Assembly: GCF_024496245.1 (NCBI RefSeq)
Contig: NZ_CP101740.1
Span: 3,258,001-3,322,000 of the forward strand
Direction: 5' to 3'
DNA from: Sphingomonas qomolangmaensis
GTDB taxonomy: Bacteria > Pseudomonadota > Alphaproteobacteria > Sphingomonadales > Sphingomonadaceae
Length of the DNA: 64,000 bases
Both the position numbers and the translations under genes were made by a program. Shown piece after piece: positions 9,406 through 19,815 of this stretch. Position 1 is the first letter of the stretch. Each line of letters starts with the position of its first letter. The notes below the pieces were generated by a model. It was given only the letters and a program-made list of their open reading frames with translations. It was not told where the DNA came from and made no database searches.

Positions 9406-12400
9406 GTGCAAGCGACGACGTTCTGGAGTTCCTCCGCGACCTCCCTGCATTCGCGCGCGGCGCGGACGCGCCTGAGGTCTGGCTGGCGGCGCTCGAGCAA
9501 TTCGCCGAACCGATGTTGGCGGCGGCCGGAGACTTTCCGCTGCGGGAGGCGCAGGTCTCAGCCTGGCGCGGGCTCGCAAGCGAGCGTGCAGGCCTGATCC
9601 TCGGCCCGCCCGGTACCGGCAAGACCCATCTGCTGGCTTGGCTGGTTCTTGGCTATGTCCTCGCATGCCAGGCAGCGGGAAGGCCGTGTCGGGTGCTCGT
9701 CAGCGCATTCACTCGTGCAGCGATCGGCAATCTGCTCGACAGCGTCGCCAAGCGCGTCGGTGCGTACGGCGTCGAGCTTCCGCTCGTCTATCTGGGCTCG
9801 GCGCCGCCCGACGGCCTGGCGGGCGGTATTCTCCACATCGAGCGGACCGGCCCCGCTGGTCTGAAGGATGCGGTCGACCGAATCAGAGCGCCGCATCTGG
9901 TGGTCGGAGCATCGGTCTGGACCATCTACAAGCTTCTTCATAGTGGCCGACTTCCCGGTGCGAGCGGTATGTTCGCGCCTGCCTTCGACCTCATCTGCAT
10001 CGACGAAGCATCACAAATGCCGCTCGGGCACGGTCTGATCGCGCTTGGTGCGCTGGCGCCGGCGGGACGGGTGGTGGTCGCAGGGGACAACAAGCAATTA
10101 CCGCCGATACGCGTCTCACGCGCGGTCGAGATCGAAGGGCGCAATCTCGGCGGCTCGCTCTACGAATATCTCAAATCCGCTGAAGCGCGCGAGTTCGCGC
10201 TCGAAGAGACCTTTCGCCTCAACGAACCGCTCACCCGGTTTCCGGAAGCTAATTTCTATCAGGGCAAGTTTCGCTCGACCGACGAGACCAAAGCCCGTCG
10301 TCTGCCACTCGCGCAAGGCTGGGCATCGAATCTGACCGAGTGGGAACGCGTCGTCTTGGACCCCGACTGGCCCATCTGCGTCCTTGTGCATGAAGGGCCG
10401 AGCGCTGCGACACGTAACCCATTCGAAGCCGGCATAGTAGCACGGCTAACCAAAGTGCTCCGCGCATCGATCCTCGGCGAGTCGGGGACGGCACCCTGCG
10501 ACGCACGGGAGTTCTGGCGCGAGCGTATGGCGGTCGTCAGCCCGCACCGTGCGCACAATCAGGAGATCGCCGCACTCCTCTCAAGTGATGGAGAAGTTCC
10601 GTTCGTCGAAACCGTCGATCGCATCCAGGGCAAGGAACGTGACTGTGTCATCCTCTCCTACTGCGTCGCTGATCCGGAGTTTGCGCTAGCAGAGGCGGCC
10701 TTCATCTTTAGTCCCGAGCGGCTCAATGTCGCCACGACCCGAGCGCGCAGCAAACTGATCGTGCTCATAAGCCGCAAGCTTCTCGAGGCGACGCCGTCTG
10801 ACCAGGATGCCCTCGATCAAGCAGAGTTAATGCGCGAGTTCGTCGCCTCCTGCGCGCCTAAGGGAAAAATTGCTGTTCAGGACGCGGCCGGACGCTCGAT
10901 CGGCATCGAAGTGATGGTCAGCGGCTTTGATGAAACGCCGGTACTTGCCGACCTGAAACCCGAACCTGTCGCTATCCCAGCCGCCGGAATGGCCCCAGCG
11001 CTTCAGGCGGTCTACGATGCCGTCGATCAACTGAGCCTGGGGAGCAGCTTCAACAACGTAGCGTTCGGCCGCCTCCGGCAACATCTCGCGCGGGACGAAC
11101 GCTCTGTTTTTACCGATCTTGTCTCGCTGCATCATCTGGGGTGGATCTCCCTGCAGCAGCGCTCGGGCAATAACGGCCCCTGGTGGGCTGCCCAGCCGTT
11201 TCCGCAGCCCCGCCGTGTGTTCACGCACGACGATCCCGACTTTGCGCTTCGGGTCGAGGAAGCGATCATCGGCGCGCGCAGCGGTCGCAAAGCCCCATAT
11301 TACGACCGGGTCCGGGAACGTTTCGCGTGGATGACGAAGGAGGGAGACGACCAGCTCTTCCGCCACCTTCAAGATCTGGCCCAAACCGGCTTCATCCGCC
11401 TCATGAGCGAAGGCGGAGGCATCCGAGTCGAACTGGCCGAGCGCCGGCGGCAAGCAGAAGCGCCTGACAGCGCCGCCCTCCCTGAACTCAGCGATGACGA
11501 CTTCATCGTCCTGAACGCGCTTGAGGCGATCGAAGCGGACCAGATCAATTTCGGGATTCTCGAGAGCTGGATCTCACCGCAGCGGCTTGCAGACATACTC
11601 GAACGGCCTCGCTCCGCAGTCGGTCTGTCGGTAGGACGGCTCGTGGCGCATGGCTATGCGATGCTCGCCGAGGAACAGCGACTGCGCAGTCGCATGGGAG
11701 AACTCGCTCGCGAACTGCGCTATGTTAAACAGCGCTTCCGTCAGGACGACGCCAGTGCCCGACCGTATCTCGTGCGCAGCCTCAAGGTGGAGCTTCGTGA
11801 TCGGAACAAGCCCAACCGCGATGTAAAGCTCGCTGGCGTGTTGGAAGGCCTTCGCACCCGCTTCGCTGCCAAGCCTGACGTTCTGCGCGCGCTTGATGGC
11901 GTTGCCGCAATGCTGGCCGGGCAATGGGGCGACGATCCGGCCATCGCGGGCTTCCAAAAACGTGCTTTCGACGAAATCCTCACTGCTTGGCACGGCGACG
12001 GCAGTACACAGATCGTTATTTCGGCCGACACCGGCTCGGGCAAGACCGAAGCGGCTTGCTTGCCAATGATCACCGCCGCTGCGGCAGACCGACTGGCGGG
12101 AATGCAGGGTACGCGCGCAGTCATCGCCTATCCTCGCGTGCGCCTTGCCGCGAACCAGGCACAGCGGCTCACCAAATATCTAGCCGCCCTCAACGCGATC
12201 GATGGAATGCCGTTGCTCACGATAGGGCTTCAAGTCGCTGCCGTGCCGCGCCGGTTCGATCGTCTCCACGCCGACGATGTCGCGCGAGGCTGGCGGACCG
12301 CCGCGCCGGGCAAGTTGGATTTCCCCTTCTTCGGCTGTCCGGAATGCGAAGCCCCGCTACTTCTCGACATTGCTGCCGGTGAAGAGGGTGCGGATCGGCT

Positions 12401-15400
12401 CGACTGTCTAGGGTGTGGTTGGCGCTTCAACGGATGGGTCGGCTCCAAGGCTGGTTTGATGCAGGCGCCGCCCGCTTTCTTCCTGCCAACGACGGACTCG
12501 CTCCACCAATGGATGCACAATCCCGACTACGGCCGCATCTTCGGGGATCAGCCCGGCTTCGCCGCTCCGCGCGCTGTGTTGGCAGATGAAATTCATCTCT
12601 TTTCGCACATTCACGGTGCTCAAGTTGGACATGCGTTCCGCCGCCTTATCCACCGGGCCACGGTCAATGCGGGCGGTATGGCGCCGCTCGCAATTGGCAT
12701 GAGCGCGACGCTTGGCGACCCCGCGATGGCATGGGGCCGCTTAATCGGAAATGATGCGGTGACTGCGATCCGGCCGCTTCCAACGGAAAGCGATACCAAT
12801 CCGCGCGGTCGCGAATATTTCTTCTTCATCCAGCCTGAGGTCGAGTCGCGCGGAAGCGATATCGCGGGCGCATCGACGACGATCCAGTCCGTGATGTGTC
12901 TTGCGCATGGCATGCGCCGTCGCACGGGCAAGGCCGGCGGATACCGCTCGCTCGTCTTCCTCGATTCGATCGACAAGCTCCGGCGCATGCACAGCGCCTT
13001 TGTCGATGCCGAGGAAGAGCAGAATCTGTTTGCACTGCGAACCGAACGCTATCCGGATGACCCGGTGACCGGGACCCCGCAGCGCGAATGCTGCAGGCAG
13101 CCGCATGGCTGCGATCGGTTCGAAGACGGCGAATGCTGGTTCTTTGCCGCGACCGACAAATTTCAGATCACCACCCACGGCGCGCTCCAGCCAGGCTCTC
13201 CGCTGCAGGTGGCGAACCAGCCGATCTCGTCTGCAACGGAAGGCAAGGTCGACGCGCTGATCAAGTCGAGCGACATCCTGTTTGCGACCTCTTCGCTCGA
13301 AGTGGGGTTCGATGACCCCGATATGACGATGGTCTTTCAGCATTACGCTCCTCAGAGCCTCGCCAGCTTCATCCAGCGCAAAGGACGCGGCGGCCGCGGC
13401 ATCGACGATCGGCCGATGACTGGCGTCACATTGTCTCTCTATTCGCCCCGCGACAGTTGGTGGTTTAATCATCCGCGCGAGATGATCGAGCCCCCCAGCT
13501 TCGACGTGCCGATCAATCCGGATAACCATTTCGTCGTACGCGGTCAGGTGCTCGCAACGATGTTGGACGGCCTGGCCGCTTATGCGTCGCGCACCGGTGC
13601 CCCCGCGCTCGATCTCCAGGGCAAACCAACGCAAGCGGCTTTGGCGAACGCTGAGGCCTTTGTTGTGGATCTGTTTGGCGCGGACATTGCCGATCGGCTT
13701 GACCTTGGCTCGCTGGCCGAGTTTTGGGAGAAGGCAGGCGCGAATCTGGCCGGTGCTGATCTCGACGAACGCCGGCGTATTCCTGACCTGCGAGCAGCCC
13801 TGGAGTGGGTGCCACAGCGCCTGTTCGACACAATCAACCTGCCTGAACTTTATGCGCGAACAGGGAGCGCCGGCGAGGGCAAGCGCGAGGACATCATGCT
13901 GGGCCTCGCCGCTACGGCGCCGGGCAATGTCACGCGCCGTTTTCACCCGACCGAAGCCTATTGGCTACCGCCCACCAATGGACGCGCGCCGTGGCTCGGT
14001 GCCGATGATTTCGCTGCGGCCGAACGCTGGCCCTATCAAGCGGGAGCGGATGCGTTGCGTGCCGAACTTCCGCTGGAGGGGCGCGAGCGGGTCGGTGATC
14101 GGCTACTCCCGGAGTTTGCCCGACCGCGACAGATCAGTCTGGAAAAGCTCGGCTTCTTCGTGGGGGCCGATTGGCAAACACGCTGGATCTGCGAGGTGAC
14201 TGGTGAAGGGCCGGTCATTCGCCACTCAGAGGATCTGCAGCTTCGCCCTCGCCGGATCTCGCACGAATCGCGCGGCGTGCTGCGTGGCTTTCCGATCGTC
14301 GCGGCAAAAGTCGACAAGGGGCGGACGCTCGACTTGGGCGGGGCTGAGACCTGGCTGAAGAACCTGTCCACCTATGTCGGCGACGGCTTGGGTCGGGCGA
14401 ATTCGGGCCTCGCGGTCTTGCGACTATATTGGGGCGCCGACAGTGAGATCCGCGTTGAGGACCGCCGCGAAGATCCTGTGGTATTCAGCCAGACCTTCAC
14501 TGCGCCAGGGACCGACGACACGCTCCTCCATGGCTTCCATGTCTCGACAGAAGGCGTCCAATTCCGTCTCGACAGCGCGCGCCTCGATGCGTTCGTGGCG
14601 GAAGAGCGTGTACGCCTTGCAGATGCCGCGCCAGACCGGCGTTGGTTCATGAACCAATGGATGCGCCACTTGGTCGAGGCACGGGCGCGGGCAATCGGCA
14701 TGAACGGGTATGAGGCGCAGCGCGGCGCCGAGCTTTTCGCCGCGGCCGCCGGCGAACCAACGCTGCGCAAGCGCCTCAATACGCTCTTATCCTATTGGGA
14801 CGCGGACGATCTTGCCGCCTTGTTCGAGGATACGCGGGCAACGCTGCTCAGCCAGCATCCGCTGCTGAGCGCACGGCGTGTCCAGCGAGTGGCGGCAGCG
14901 CTTGGCAGCTTTGCCTTCAGGGACATGTTCAAGGCAGTCCTTGCCGAGATGAAGGACGATCAAGCCTTCTCCGGATATCTGCGCACTTTGGTGCTGCACA
15001 GCATCGCCCAACGCCTTAAGCTTGGCTTTCTCCTTAGTGGCGGAGGCGATGACCGGCGCGTCGTCTCGCACGTCAAACTGCCCGTGCAGTTCGGCGCGGA
15101 AATTCCGACCGAAAGCGCGGACGTGATCACGATCGCCGAGCTTGGCGAATTGGGCGACGGTACGACACGCGCGTTCGAAGCGAACCTAACCAACTTCGCG
15201 CAGCTTCTGACCGAAGGTTTCCTCACCCGATGCCCGGCCGCAGAAGAAGACGCACTTGCGGCGCGTTTCTTTGCATCGCCTGCCGAGCACGCTTCCTGGC
15301 GCGCCATGGATCCGACGCGCGCTGATCACCTCGCAGAGATCGCGCACGCACTTGGTCGCGCGGACGGTAGGTTACCCGCCGCCATGATAAGGACTTTGTT

Positions 15401-15791
15401 CGGCCATGAAGAAATAGGTGCAAACCAGTTCGCGCTCTACGATCTCGCCACCGAGATCGAACAGGTGGTCGCCACTTTGTTCACCCGCGGCGGCCGTGAG
15501 CCCACAGCTTGGGAAGTGACGAGTGCCGCGGTCGGCCAGGCAGAAGCGGGCAGCGGCGAGCTAGGCCGCTTGCTTGAGGCGTATCGCGGCGTGGATCACG
15601 CAAATCTTGATGACAGCCTCAGTCCGGAGATGCGGCTGGCGGATCAGGTTTATCGGCTCGCGGCACGTCAATGCGTCGACGGATGCCGCGCCTGCCTTCA
15701 TCTGGAGAGCGATCTGATGACACAATCGCTCATGGCGAGTTCCGTCAGTCGGCGCTTGCTCACGCGCTTCCTAGAAAAGCCGGACGTCTAG
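9402..15791 (+). CDS. dpdJ: Giant double helicase: Upf1-like SF1 fused to DpdJ-like SF2
   Basis: 2129 residues carrying two complete helicase cores. The N-terminal SF1B (Upf1/Dna2-like, AAA_11/AAA_12) core has Walker A GPPGTGKTHLL at 68-78, Walker B ICIDEASQM near 200, GDNKQLPPI soon after, IQGKERD near 410, and NVATTRARSKL near 440. A linker of about 420 residues follows. The second, SF2 core has Walker A ADTGSGKTEA near 877, ADEIHLFSH near 1062, GMSATLGDP near 1100, and QRKGRGGRG near 1326. Inserted cysteine pairs (CPEC...CLGC near 980-1005; CCRQPHGC near 1230) look zinc-binding. The extreme C-terminus has a CVDGCRACLH cluster typical of DUF1998-type tails. The SF2 half matches the size and position of DpdJ of Dpd restriction clusters (from memory). 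The stop shares a CTAG palindrome with the convergent dpdI. Confidence 0.82.
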   Translation: MSASDDVLEFLRDLPAFARGADAPEVWLAALEQFAEPMLAAAGDFPLREAQVSAWRGLASERAGLILGPPGTGKTHLLAWLVLGYVLACQAAGRPCRVLVSAFTRAAIGNLLDSVAKRVGAYGVELPLVYLGSAPPDGLAGGILHIERTGPAGLKDAVDRIRAPHLVVGASVWTIYKLLHSGRLPGASGMFAPAFDLICIDEASQMPLGHGLIALGALAPAGRVVVAGDNKQLPPIRVSRAVEIEGRNLGGSLYEYLKSAEAREFALEETFRLNEPLTRFPEANFYQGKFRSTDETKARRLPLAQGWASNLTEWERVVLDPDWPICVLVHEGPSAATRNPFEAGIVARLTKVLRASILGESGTAPCDAREFWRERMAVVSPHRAHNQEIAALLSSDGEVPFVETVDRIQGKERDCVILSYCVADPEFALAEAAFIFSPERLNVATTRARSKLIVLISRKLLEATPSDQDALDQAELMREFVASCAPKGKIAVQDAAGRSIGIEVMVSGFDETPVLADLKPEPVAIPAAGMAPALQAVYDAVDQLSLGSSFNNVAFGRLRQHLARDERSVFTDLVSLHHLGWISLQQRSGNNGPWWAAQPFPQPRRVFTHDDPDFALRVEEAIIGARSGRKAPYYDRVRERFAWMTKEGDDQLFRHLQDLAQTGFIRLMSEGGGIRVELAERRRQAEAPDSAALPELSDDDFIVLNALEAIEADQINFGILESWISPQRLADILERPRSAVGLSVGRLVAHGYAMLAEEQRLRSRMGELARELRYVKQRFRQDDASARPYLVRSLKVELRDRNKPNRDVKLAGVLEGLRTRFAAKPDVLRALDGVAAMLAGQWGDDPAIAGFQKRAFDEILTAWHGDGSTQIVISADTGSGKTEAACLPMITAAAADRLAGMQGTRAVIAYPRVRLAANQAQRLTKYLAALNAIDGMPLLTIGLQVAAVPRRFDRLHADDVARGWRTAAPGKLDFPFFGCPECEAPLLLDIAAGEEGADRLDCLGCGWRFNGWVGSKAGLMQAPPAFFLPTTDSLHQWMHNPDYGRIFGDQPGFAAPRAVLADEIHLFSHIHGAQVGHAFRRLIHRATVNAGGMAPLAIGMSATLGDPAMAWGRLIGNDAVTAIRPLPTESDTNPRGREYFFFIQPEVESRGSDIAGASTTIQSVMCLAHGMRRRTGKAGGYRSLVFLDSIDKLRRMHSAFVDAEEEQNLFALRTERYPDDPVTGTPQRECCRQPHGCDRFEDGECWFFAATDKFQITTHGALQPGSPLQVANQPISSATEGKVDALIKSSDILFATSSLEVGFDDPDMTMVFQHYAPQSLASFIQRKGRGGRGIDDRPMTGVTLSLYSPRDSWWFNHPREMIEPPSFDVPINPDNHFVVRGQVLATMLDGLAAYASRTGAPALDLQGKPTQAALANAEAFVVDLFGADIADRLDLGSLAEFWEKAGANLAGADLDERRRIPDLRAALEWVPQRLFDTINLPELYARTGSAGEGKREDIMLGLAATAPGNVTRRFHPTEAYWLPPTNGRAPWLGADDFAAAERWPYQAGADALRAELPLEGRERVGDRLLPEFARPRQISLEKLGFFVGADWQTRWICEVTGEGPVIRHSEDLQLRPRRISHESRGVLRGFPIVAAKVDKGRTLDLGGAETWLKNLSTYVGDGLGRANSGLAVLRLYWGADSEIRVEDRREDPVVFSQTFTAPGTDDTLLHGFHVSTEGVQFRLDSARLDAFVAEERVRLADAAPDRRWFMNQWMRHLVEARARAIGMNGYEAQRGAELFAAAAGEPTLRKRLNTLLSYWDADDLAALFEDTRATLLSQHPLLSARRVQRVAAALGSFAFRDMFKAVLAEMKDDQAFSGYLRTLVLHSIAQRLKLGFLLSGGGDDRRVVSHVKLPVQFGAEIPTESADVITIAELGELGDGTTRAFEANLTNFAQLLTEGFLTRCPAAEEDALAARFFASPAEHASWRAMDPTRADHLAEIAHALGRADGRLPAAMIRTLFGHEEIGANQFALYDLATEIEQVVATLFTRGGREPTAWEVTSAAVGQAEAGSGELGRLLEAYRGVDHANLDDSLSPEMRLADQVYRLAARQCVDGCRACLHLESDLMTQSLMASSVSRRLLTRFLEKPDV

Positions 15792-16486
15792 TCGATCGGC
15801 TGAACGGTGAACTGATCGAGGGCTCCTTGCTCGCCCAACCAGGCAAGTACCTTGGGTGTAACCAAGGATAGCTTGACGCTCCCCTTGGTCGCAAAACCGG
15901 TCAAAAACGCATCCACTTCGAGATCGCTCGCGAGTTCGGTAAGATCGTTGGTCAGCGCCTCGCGGGCATCCTGCAGGGCCTTGAGTTTGTCCGGCAGCGA
16001 AACACTGGCAGTCGCCAGTCCCGAACTCATGACACGCAACCGGCCAATTGCGTTCGCCACCTCGTCGCGCCCAAGGCGCCGAAGCAACTTCTCAAGCGCG
16101 CTCAGCGGCAGCACATGGTCGCGCGTATAAAGTTCGGTAAGCGCCAGCACCGAGCGGTTCAGCGAGTTAACGGCGGGTTCGAGCCTTTTCACATCGCGTA
16201 CGACCGCTTCAAGGTGCTCGGGCTCGGACGCGGCCTCCATCGTCTCGCCCAGGTCGAGAACGGTTTCCGTTGCTTCTTTGATTTCGGTGGCGCGCTGAAG
16301 AACATAGCCGGGAAGCAGCGCGTAGCTGGCGCTCAACGCTTTGAGGCGCTCAACCCGCTGCGGCACCTCTGCACTGGCGGTAACCGCCAGGTTCAAGACC
16401 TTCCCGAGATGCTGCTGGCTGACGGCACTCCTGAGATGGGGCAACGCCGCCTCCAAGCGCTCCAAAGGGTCCATGGTCTCGGTCAT
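15788..16486 (-). CDS. dpdI: DpdI-like protein
   Basis: 232 residues, almost entirely helical by composition, with many Leu/Glu/Arg heptad-like stretches and no catalytic motif or membrane segment. It is the last gene of the minus-strand Dpd operon and starts inside the end of the DpdH gene (ATGA overlap). The name rests on position: in described Dpd clusters the unknown-function genes dpdG, dpdH and dpdI follow the RecQ-like dpdF in that order, as here. It may serve as a structural partner of the ATPase DpdH. Its stop codon shares the palindrome CTAG with that of the convergent helicase gene. Confidence 0.6.
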   Translation of the reverse strand: MTETMDPLERLEAALPHLRSAVSQQHLGKVLNLAVTASAEVPQRVERLKALSASYALLPGYVLQRATEIKEATETVLDLGETMEAASEPEHLEAVVRDVKRLEPAVNSLNRSVLALTELYTRDHVLPLSALEKLLRRLGRDEVANAIGRLRVMSSGLATASVSLPDKLKALQDAREALTNDLTELASDLEVDAFLTGFATKGSVKLSLVTPKVLAWLGEQGALDQFTVQPID

Positions 16487-19400
16487 GTTTCCCTCGCCGC
16501 ATTGAGATAGGCCGTTATTTCGTTTGCGGCAGCAACTAGCGCGGCACCGTGTGCGTGGACCCCTTCGAGCCCTGCTACAGGCCCTGATTGCTCGACTGTA
16601 GCCCTAGCCGCGTCGGCAAGGAGTGTGACGACGGCTTCTCCTGCTGTGAAGGCAACTAACACCGTCTCGAGATCCGCTGACTGCGCCATGACCAGCGATG
16701 CGAGGGTCTCTGAGGGCGATGCAGGTTCGTCGCTGAAATCGTCCGGGAATGCATCCGCCTCTTCCGCCGCGCAGAACAGAGTAAGCGTCTTTTGAAGATC
16801 GCGGGCCCCGTCGGCGAGCGTTCCCTGGACGCCTTCATAGGCAGACTTCCACTCACGGACCCTATCGAAAGCGACTCCGGGCAACGCCTGGCTTGCCGCT
16901 ACCACGGCCTGGTCGACTCGTTCGCTATGCGCGCGAAGCGAGCGCCCGCGCAGCAGGCCAAGGAGCTTCTCCGACCTATCAGCCAGCCGTCGCTGTTCGT
17001 TATTCATCATCGCCGGCAGCGCTTCGTGCGCGTTTACGAGTTGCCCGGCCGCAGTCTCGATGATCCTGCGCGACTCGATATGCTTCACTTTCGTCGGAAC
17101 GTCGCTGAATTCTAGAGTCCGGATCAGCGTCACAATGGCCCTAGCCGCCACGCCAGAAGCGAGCCCAAACTCCCTAGATTCGCCTTGAGGCAGGCTCAAG
17201 CTTTCGCGCAGCAATGTGCGCAAGGCGGCATGCTGTTGCGCAGTTCCGCTTAGCAGGGTTTGCCACTTGATCGTGCGAGAGGCTGGCGCGCTCTCGGCAA
17301 TACCCTCGTCCTGCAACAGCACTCGCCATTGTTCGGCGGGGGTGGCCGTCGGCAGAACCGTGCCGCGCAACCAAGCGCGAACCAGCAAAATCTGGGCAGC
17401 GGCGACAGCCGGCCGCCACGGGGCGCCCTGCTTCGTCTCGCCGAGCACCTTGTCGATATAAGCAAAGATATGCCGCTTCAGATGCCGTAGCATCCTGGCA
17501 AGTCGTGCCTGGCGGAACTCGATCTCGTTGGCTGTCGCCGGCGCGTTCGCCTCGATTTCCGCATACGCCGCCAGCCCGTCCTGAAGCCAGGCTTCCGCCG
17601 GCAGGAGTAACACGCCTTCGCGTGCTGTCGCGGTCCCCTCGATCTTGAGCGTCGGAGCCTGGATCAATCTACCCCAAATCCAGCCGTCATAACCTGCCGT
17701 CCGAGGGTCGATCTGATCGGCAATCCGGAAAAGTGCGTCGTTCCACTCATTTGGATTCTGGAGCTTCCCGCCATCCTTGCGCCACTGCTGGATGTTCGCC
17801 GGATCTAGACGAAGCTTGGCCTGCCGCACGGTAGTTGAAGGTGCTGGTTTTGCGCTCGCTGTCGGCGTCGCGCTCGCTGCCTCGGGAAGCGGTTGCACCA
17901 CGATCGTGTCGGGCGCGCTTGCATCGAGCGGCACGATCGGCGCCGGCGCGGGGGGGGGCGGCGGCGCGGCAACCTCCGGCTGGATCACAAGCGCTTCGAT
18001 TGGCACGACCACCGCATCGCCCGGTTCGCCGCCCAGCCAAGGCAACCGGAATGCGTCGAACACGGCTTGCGGGACACCATGAAAGGCGAGCTGTCCGTCG
18101 GCCTCGAGTGTCGTCTGCAAGTCCCCGGTCGCACCCCAGAAGGTCATGGTTCGCCGGAGCCGCTCGCGTTCCGTCTCGTCCTGGCCACGCGCTTGTAACA
18201 ACCGGTCGAGCGCACCCGAGGCGTAGCGCGTGCGCGGATCGAAGGCGCGAACTTCGACATTTGCGCCGGGATAGGCACCCGCATTGAGCATCCCGGGCTG
18301 TCTGAGGCTGGGAGAGAGGATCGATTGGATCACGCCGCGCGGCGTCTTCCACGTCCGCCGCTGATCCTGCTCGTTCAGCGCATTAAAGAACCCATCAAGT
18401 GCCTTTGGTGTGAATGGAAAGAAGCCGATGCCATCGATCGCTCCAAAGGCGGCATGGCACACCTCCACGCGCGGACACTCGGGGCAAGGATTGGGCGGCG
18501 CACGATCGGGCTCGGTGCGCCGTACCTCGCGCCATGCCTTAAGGTTTTCCGGCCCCGCGCGCGTTGCCGCGAGATAGCGGGTAACGAAGCGCTGGCGATC
18601 GATGGAATCGCGCATCATTGCGACGTCCTGGATGCCATCCTCGCCTTCGCCCAGGCTGATCTTGTGGGTGATGCGGTCCTGATAGTTGGTCCGTAGCGTG
18701 GTATCGTAATAGTCCGGTGTGAGTCCGACCACCGAGACCAGATCGCACTGATCGCGCGAATCTTCGTCGTCGCTGCGGGTTTCTGCATTGGTCGTCAGCA
18801 CGTCGATCAGGCTGTCATCCAAGCCTTCCCAACTGGTGATGTCCTCGAGCAACAGCACGAGCCGCTCGCCCCGGGCGCGCAAGGCGCGTCTGACCTCTCG
18901 GAAAAGCTTCTTGAGACTCTCCGAGGTGACGCCAACGACATGCTGGATGGCATCGTTCTTCCGCAGATTAAGCGCTTTGGCAAAGGCCAGGTGCTGGGGG
19001 ATCTTCGATCCAAGCTCGCGAACCACCCGATCTGCATCCCAGCCTGCTTCGCGCGCGTCCTCGATATCGACCGATTCACCGATGAGCGCCGACCGCAGAT
19101 TTTGCGTCTTCGAGGATTTCAGATCGTTACGGTCGACCAGTTCGATCAGGTCATACACGTCGAATACGTTGAAGCGCGCGGACTCGGAATTTCGCTCGCC
19201 GTCCTTCCCCGAGATCAGCCGCAGAATGCGGCGGGGTGCGTCCCACTGCTCTTCGACATTGTCGGGTCGGAGCATTTGTGCCGGATGCCAGCGCTCGCAC
19301 CATTCATGATCGGCCGGTGGCCGCTCATAATGGTCGGGCTTGAGCGCCTGAAACAGGTTCGAGTGAAAGGTCCGTGCCCTCCCCGCTTCGGCAACCTTCT

Positions 19401-19815
19401 GTTTCGTTCCAAGCCCGTCGAACAGTTCCTTAAACTCGCTTGGCAACCGCTCGCGCAATTGCGCGAGTGCGCCCTCGAGGCTGCCGTCTGAGCGCTGGAG
19501 TAGCAACGGCCGATCCAACCCATTATCCGGCCAGTTGACATAGAGCCAACGGATCAAATGGGATTTACCCGACCCCGGCTCGCCTTCGACCACGCAAAAG
19601 GCGTGGTGGACGCTTGGCGGCGCAAGCGCTTCCAGCACGCCGCGCTCGTCATGTGTTCGAATCTCGTCCGCCCGCCCGCCGCTGACCGAAAAGCCCCGGA
19701 TCGGTGAATGCGTCGCGAGGAAGATCGCCTCGTTGCCCTCGAGCGCTTCAACCCGAAACATCGCGGCCGCGGATTCCGCACTCCAGCACGCGGCGCCAAG
19801 CGAAAGCTCAAGCAT
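16483..19815 (-). CDS. dpdH: DpdH-like large P-loop ATPase
   Basis: About 1110 residues. Walker A is GEPGSGKSHLIRW at residues 78-90, and a Walker B-like strand RLVLLLEDITSW lies some 250 residues later, as in AAA/STAND-type ATPases. A cysteine group (CPECPRVEVCHAAF) follows the ATPase region and may bind zinc. A Pro/Ala-rich linker of about 60 residues divides the protein, and the C-terminal third is helical. Start: ATG at 19815 preferred; a TTG one codon earlier is possible. It overlaps dpdG by 8 bases. In Dpd clusters DpdH belongs to the restriction half of the system rather than to modification. The assignment uses gene order, size and the P-loop. Confidence 0.72.
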   Translation of the reverse strand: MLELSLGAACWSAESAAAMFRVEALEGNEAIFLATHSPIRGFSVSGGRADEIRTHDERGVLEALAPPSVHHAFCVVEGEPGSGKSHLIRWLYVNWPDNGLDRPLLLQRSDGSLEGALAQLRERLPSEFKELFDGLGTKQKVAEAGRARTFHSNLFQALKPDHYERPPADHEWCERWHPAQMLRPDNVEEQWDAPRRILRLISGKDGERNSESARFNVFDVYDLIELVDRNDLKSSKTQNLRSALIGESVDIEDAREAGWDADRVVRELGSKIPQHLAFAKALNLRKNDAIQHVVGVTSESLKKLFREVRRALRARGERLVLLLEDITSWEGLDDSLIDVLTTNAETRSDDEDSRDQCDLVSVVGLTPDYYDTTLRTNYQDRITHKISLGEGEDGIQDVAMMRDSIDRQRFVTRYLAATRAGPENLKAWREVRRTEPDRAPPNPCPECPRVEVCHAAFGAIDGIGFFPFTPKALDGFFNALNEQDQRRTWKTPRGVIQSILSPSLRQPGMLNAGAYPGANVEVRAFDPRTRYASGALDRLLQARGQDETERERLRRTMTFWGATGDLQTTLEADGQLAFHGVPQAVFDAFRLPWLGGEPGDAVVVPIEALVIQPEVAAPPPPPAPAPIVPLDASAPDTIVVQPLPEAASATPTASAKPAPSTTVRQAKLRLDPANIQQWRKDGGKLQNPNEWNDALFRIADQIDPRTAGYDGWIWGRLIQAPTLKIEGTATAREGVLLLPAEAWLQDGLAAYAEIEANAPATANEIEFRQARLARMLRHLKRHIFAYIDKVLGETKQGAPWRPAVAAAQILLVRAWLRGTVLPTATPAEQWRVLLQDEGIAESAPASRTIKWQTLLSGTAQQHAALRTLLRESLSLPQGESREFGLASGVAARAIVTLIRTLEFSDVPTKVKHIESRRIIETAAGQLVNAHEALPAMMNNEQRRLADRSEKLLGLLRGRSLRAHSERVDQAVVAASQALPGVAFDRVREWKSAYEGVQGTLADGARDLQKTLTLFCAAEEADAFPDDFSDEPASPSETLASLVMAQSADLETVLVAFTAGEAVVTLLADAARATVEQSGPVAGLEGVHAHGAALVAAANEITAYLNAARET

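Noticed and set aside
12741-13946. Long antisense frame of 401 codons
   Set aside because: It lies wholly against the double-helicase gene, is Arg/His-rich and without motifs; a shadow of high-GC codon use.
17940-17980. G-run (GCGGGGGGGGCGGCGG) as regulatory or slippage site
   Set aside because: It encodes the proline linker of the DpdH-like protein on the minus strand; explained by coding.
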